From assembly GCA_028583415.1 (NCBI GenBank), contig CM053269.1:53557007-53621006 (forward strand): a stretch of DNA of 64,000 nt, given 5' to 3'. The DNA comes from Protea cynaroides. Taxonomy: Eukaryota > Streptophyta > Magnoliopsida > Proteales > Proteaceae. Below the pieces are notes generated by a model, which worked only from the letters and a program-made list of their open reading frames with translations, ran no database searches and was not told where the DNA came from. Below are positions 62,150-64,000 of the stretch, piece by piece; positions within the stretch are counted from its first letter, which is position 1; the number at the start of each line of letters is the position of its first letter. The translations under genes and the position numbers were made by a program.

Positions 62150-62385
62150 TATTTTATTGCGGCGTTTTTCATTAAACGCCGCCATATGGTCAGCAAACCA
62201 GTATAACCGCATTTAGAGGAACGCCAGTCTACGTATATCGAGGAAACGGCGTATTTCATTGTTGACGCTGCCTTTAGTGGCCCATATGCGGCGTTTGGTA
62301 AAACGTCGCTGTCTCTATGTCGTGGCGTTTACTATATATACGGCGGAGTTTAAAAACGCTGCCATAGACCAACATTCTTGTAGTT
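62150..62385. mobile_element. CACTA (En/Spm) transposon end, non-autonomous fragment
   Basis: The region is packed with the subterminal words GCGGCGTTT and AAACGCCGC in both orientations (62159, 62174, 62288, 62325, 62350). It ends AACATTCTTGTAGTT, close to the CACTA terminus TTCTTGTAGTG. The other terminus and the 3-bp target duplication were not found, so only one end survives. Confidence 0.6.
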
Positions 62386-62399
62386 AAGCCTTCGCTCAG

Positions 62400-62744
62400 T
62401 TTCTTCGTGAGAGGTACCGGCTGAAAAAAAAATTGTATAACTGATGTTTCGAAGAATTTTTTTCCTTTTTTTAATTGATTACTTACAAGTATAAATCCGG
62501 TGCCAGCCCCCATCAATCCACCACCGTTACCACCGACGAGAACAATAAGGAGATAGGCTCTGCTGAAACAACCACCAAGAAAAACGTTGTAAGAAAAGAA
62601 AACGGCAACCTCTGTTACTGCCATCAACAGTTGCAACTCTTCCACGGCCACATACATTTCTCTAGTCACCTTAGGTGCTGTAGTTTGGCCGACGCTCTCA
62701 AGTGACCTCTGCATGTCGGTAATTTCGAATAATGATTTTAACAT
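62400..62744 (-). other. Unidentified open reading frame fragment
   Basis: The minus strand is open for 156 codons. The first 50 residues (TDMQRSLESVGQTTAPKVTR, then EMYVAVEELQLLMAVTE) look like real soluble protein, followed by possible donor GTTGCC and acceptor TTTCAG 50 bases apart. I do not recognise the family. The CACTA end overlaps the last part of the frame, so any gene is truncated. Confidence 0.3.
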
Positions 62745-63169
62745 TTCTCAGTTTAATAGGCAAGGGTATAGATGTCTAGAAAACTATTTAACTCTCTTCC
62801 ATTAATTAGTGAGGTGTGGTTGATAATTTCAGAAACCATAGGATGGTAGGTGATGTTAAGCAACCTATTTGGGTAGTACGTGATATTTTCCCTTTATCAA
62901 ATGATATCAAGTTGTTTACCATTGTTGATGTTGATATTGTTTCTAGATACCGGTTTAGTACCATTTTGACCCTTGCCTTACCAGTAGAAGTGTCAACCGG
63001 CTAGTTTCAACAGGAATTCAATTGCGAATGATCTTGCTTGTCAACATCAAAATGGAAACCCAAATCGGTTTGTCCTTGAATAGTTCTATCAATCCGGCCT
63101 TCATTTTACTGTGTTTGGAAGGAAAGAAATAAAACAAGATGAAAGGGATTACCTCCCTTGTACTATACC

Positions 63170-63831
63170 TAAGGGTGTCAACGGGCCGGTTCGGGTCAGT
63201 TTCGGTCCTGGCTGAATTGGTATCGGATTTTATAAGCCCAGCCCAAAATATGTCCATTAAGAGTTCGGGCTGGGTTGGGCTGCGCTGGACACAATAACTA
63301 TCGGACTCGTCCGGTATCGATTTGTTATCGGGTTGGGCTTATTGAGGTGATTTCGGGCTGGTTCGGTCAGGACTAAACTTATCAAGCTTATCGGGCCTAT
63401 TTTATATGTAAGATATATAGCCTATTTTATTATTTCTATCTATAAAATTAGTATCATTCCTTCTATATGCATGTAATTCAATAAATTGTTACAATTAACA
63501 TACTCTTTTCAACTATAGATTATATAATCTTTTCGATCAAGAAATGAACTATAACAGTGTAATATAATCCATCAAAATTTAAAACCATTAAAATTAAGAA
63601 ACTGGGCCCAGATGGACCTTACCGGTGTTTGGGTTAGGTTTTATTAGTTCGGGCTAGTTCGGGCTTCTTAACGGGCTGGTCCGGTCTGGTTTCGATTTGG
63701 GCTGAAACGATGTCGGGTTTTACAAGCCGAGACCGAAACCTGTCCATTAAGGTTCGGTCCGGGTTGGGTTCGGGTTATATTGGGCTGGCTCGGTCTGTGC
63801 TACCGGACCGGGTCCATTTTTGACACCCTTA
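63170..63831. mobile_element. Non-autonomous hAT element with perfect TIRs and 8-bp TSD
   Basis: The termini TAAGGGTGTCAA (63170-63181) and TTGACACCCTTA (63820-63831) are perfect 12-bp inverted repeats. ACTATACC flanks both sides (63162-63169 and 63832-63839), the 8-bp duplication typical of hAT transposons. The 662-bp element has no transposase. Its two ends carry a direct repeat of about 100 bp (GGGCTG, GGTTTCGATT, TCCATTAAGRGTTCGG words near 63190-63300 and 63665-63780), with an AT-rich centre (63400-63600). Confidence 0.93.
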
Positions 63832-63839
63832 ACTATACC

Positions 63840-64000
63840 TAAAAGACGATTGCCCCTTAGATTTTCTGAAAAAGACAAATATCTCCCTTACAAGCATTAT
63901 TAGAAGACAACTAAACCCACACCGTTAATATTTTCTGTTAAATACTGACAGTAAGAGACCTATATTTTTTTAATGATCAAAGTAATCTTGTATAATTGTA
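63840..64000. other. Window end, no gene seen
   Basis: AT-rich text containing ACCGTTAATATTTTCTGTTA, a phrase resembling the sequence at 21195-21210. Nothing coding. Confidence 0.4.

Overview
This window is a piece of a flowering-plant nuclear chromosome. Three things show that: a gene with 23 GT-AG exons for a plant-type kinesin-5, a small secreted cysteine-rich peptide gene with the usual signal-peptide exon plus cysteine exon, and the surrounding plant LTR-retrotransposon families (Copia, Ty3/gypsy with an initiator-Met primer site, and a long-LTR family with an apparent tRNA-Arg primer site). I cannot name the species.

Layout. 0.9-9.7 kb: an apparently intact kinesin-5 gene (+), about 1009 residues. 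9.9-14.6 kb: dispersed repeats and a broken LINE RNase H. 14.8-20.9 kb: a decayed Copia element (-) whose primer site is split by a 2.3 kb solo LTR with a perfect target duplication. 21.7-37.0 kb: a 15 kb composite of one long-LTR retroelement family, arranged as two consecutive inverted repeats. It has two LTRs of about 4 kb facing each other, minisatellites inside the LTRs, and no protein domains that I can see. Its right edge cuts an exon of an RCC1-family gene (37.0-38.8 kb, -). 39-44.1 kb: AT-rich DNA and a diverged LTR of the same superfamily. 44.2-45.7 kb: a hAT-like fragment, an in-frame 93-bp repeat and the cysteine-rich peptide gene. 45.7-50.6 kb: mostly featureless, with a short mitochondrial atp9-like stretch. 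50.6-58.5 kb: a solo LTR of the long-LTR superfamily, with a complete 6.06 kb Ty3/gypsy element (-) nested inside it; both have perfect 5-bp target duplications. 58.7-62.7 kb: a gene graveyard with a NudC/BOBBER-like pseudogene, a second copy of the 9.9 kb dispersed repeat in inverted orientation, a hydroxyproline O-galactosyltransferase exon fragment and a CACTA end. 63.2-63.8 kb: a non-autonomous hAT element with perfect 12-bp termini and an 8-bp target duplication.

Only the kinesin-5 gene and probably the peptide gene look functional; nothing suggests that they work together. The most unusual structure is the 21.7-37.0 kb composite. Its LTR ends are defined independently by the solo LTR at 50.6-58.5 kb. 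The LTR centres carry different minisatellites in different members, and one LTR sits between an internal 3' end (polypurine tract side) and a primer binding site. All coordinates were read by eye, so repeat-array edges are good to about 10-20 bases; splice sites, LTR ends and target duplications were counted base by base.
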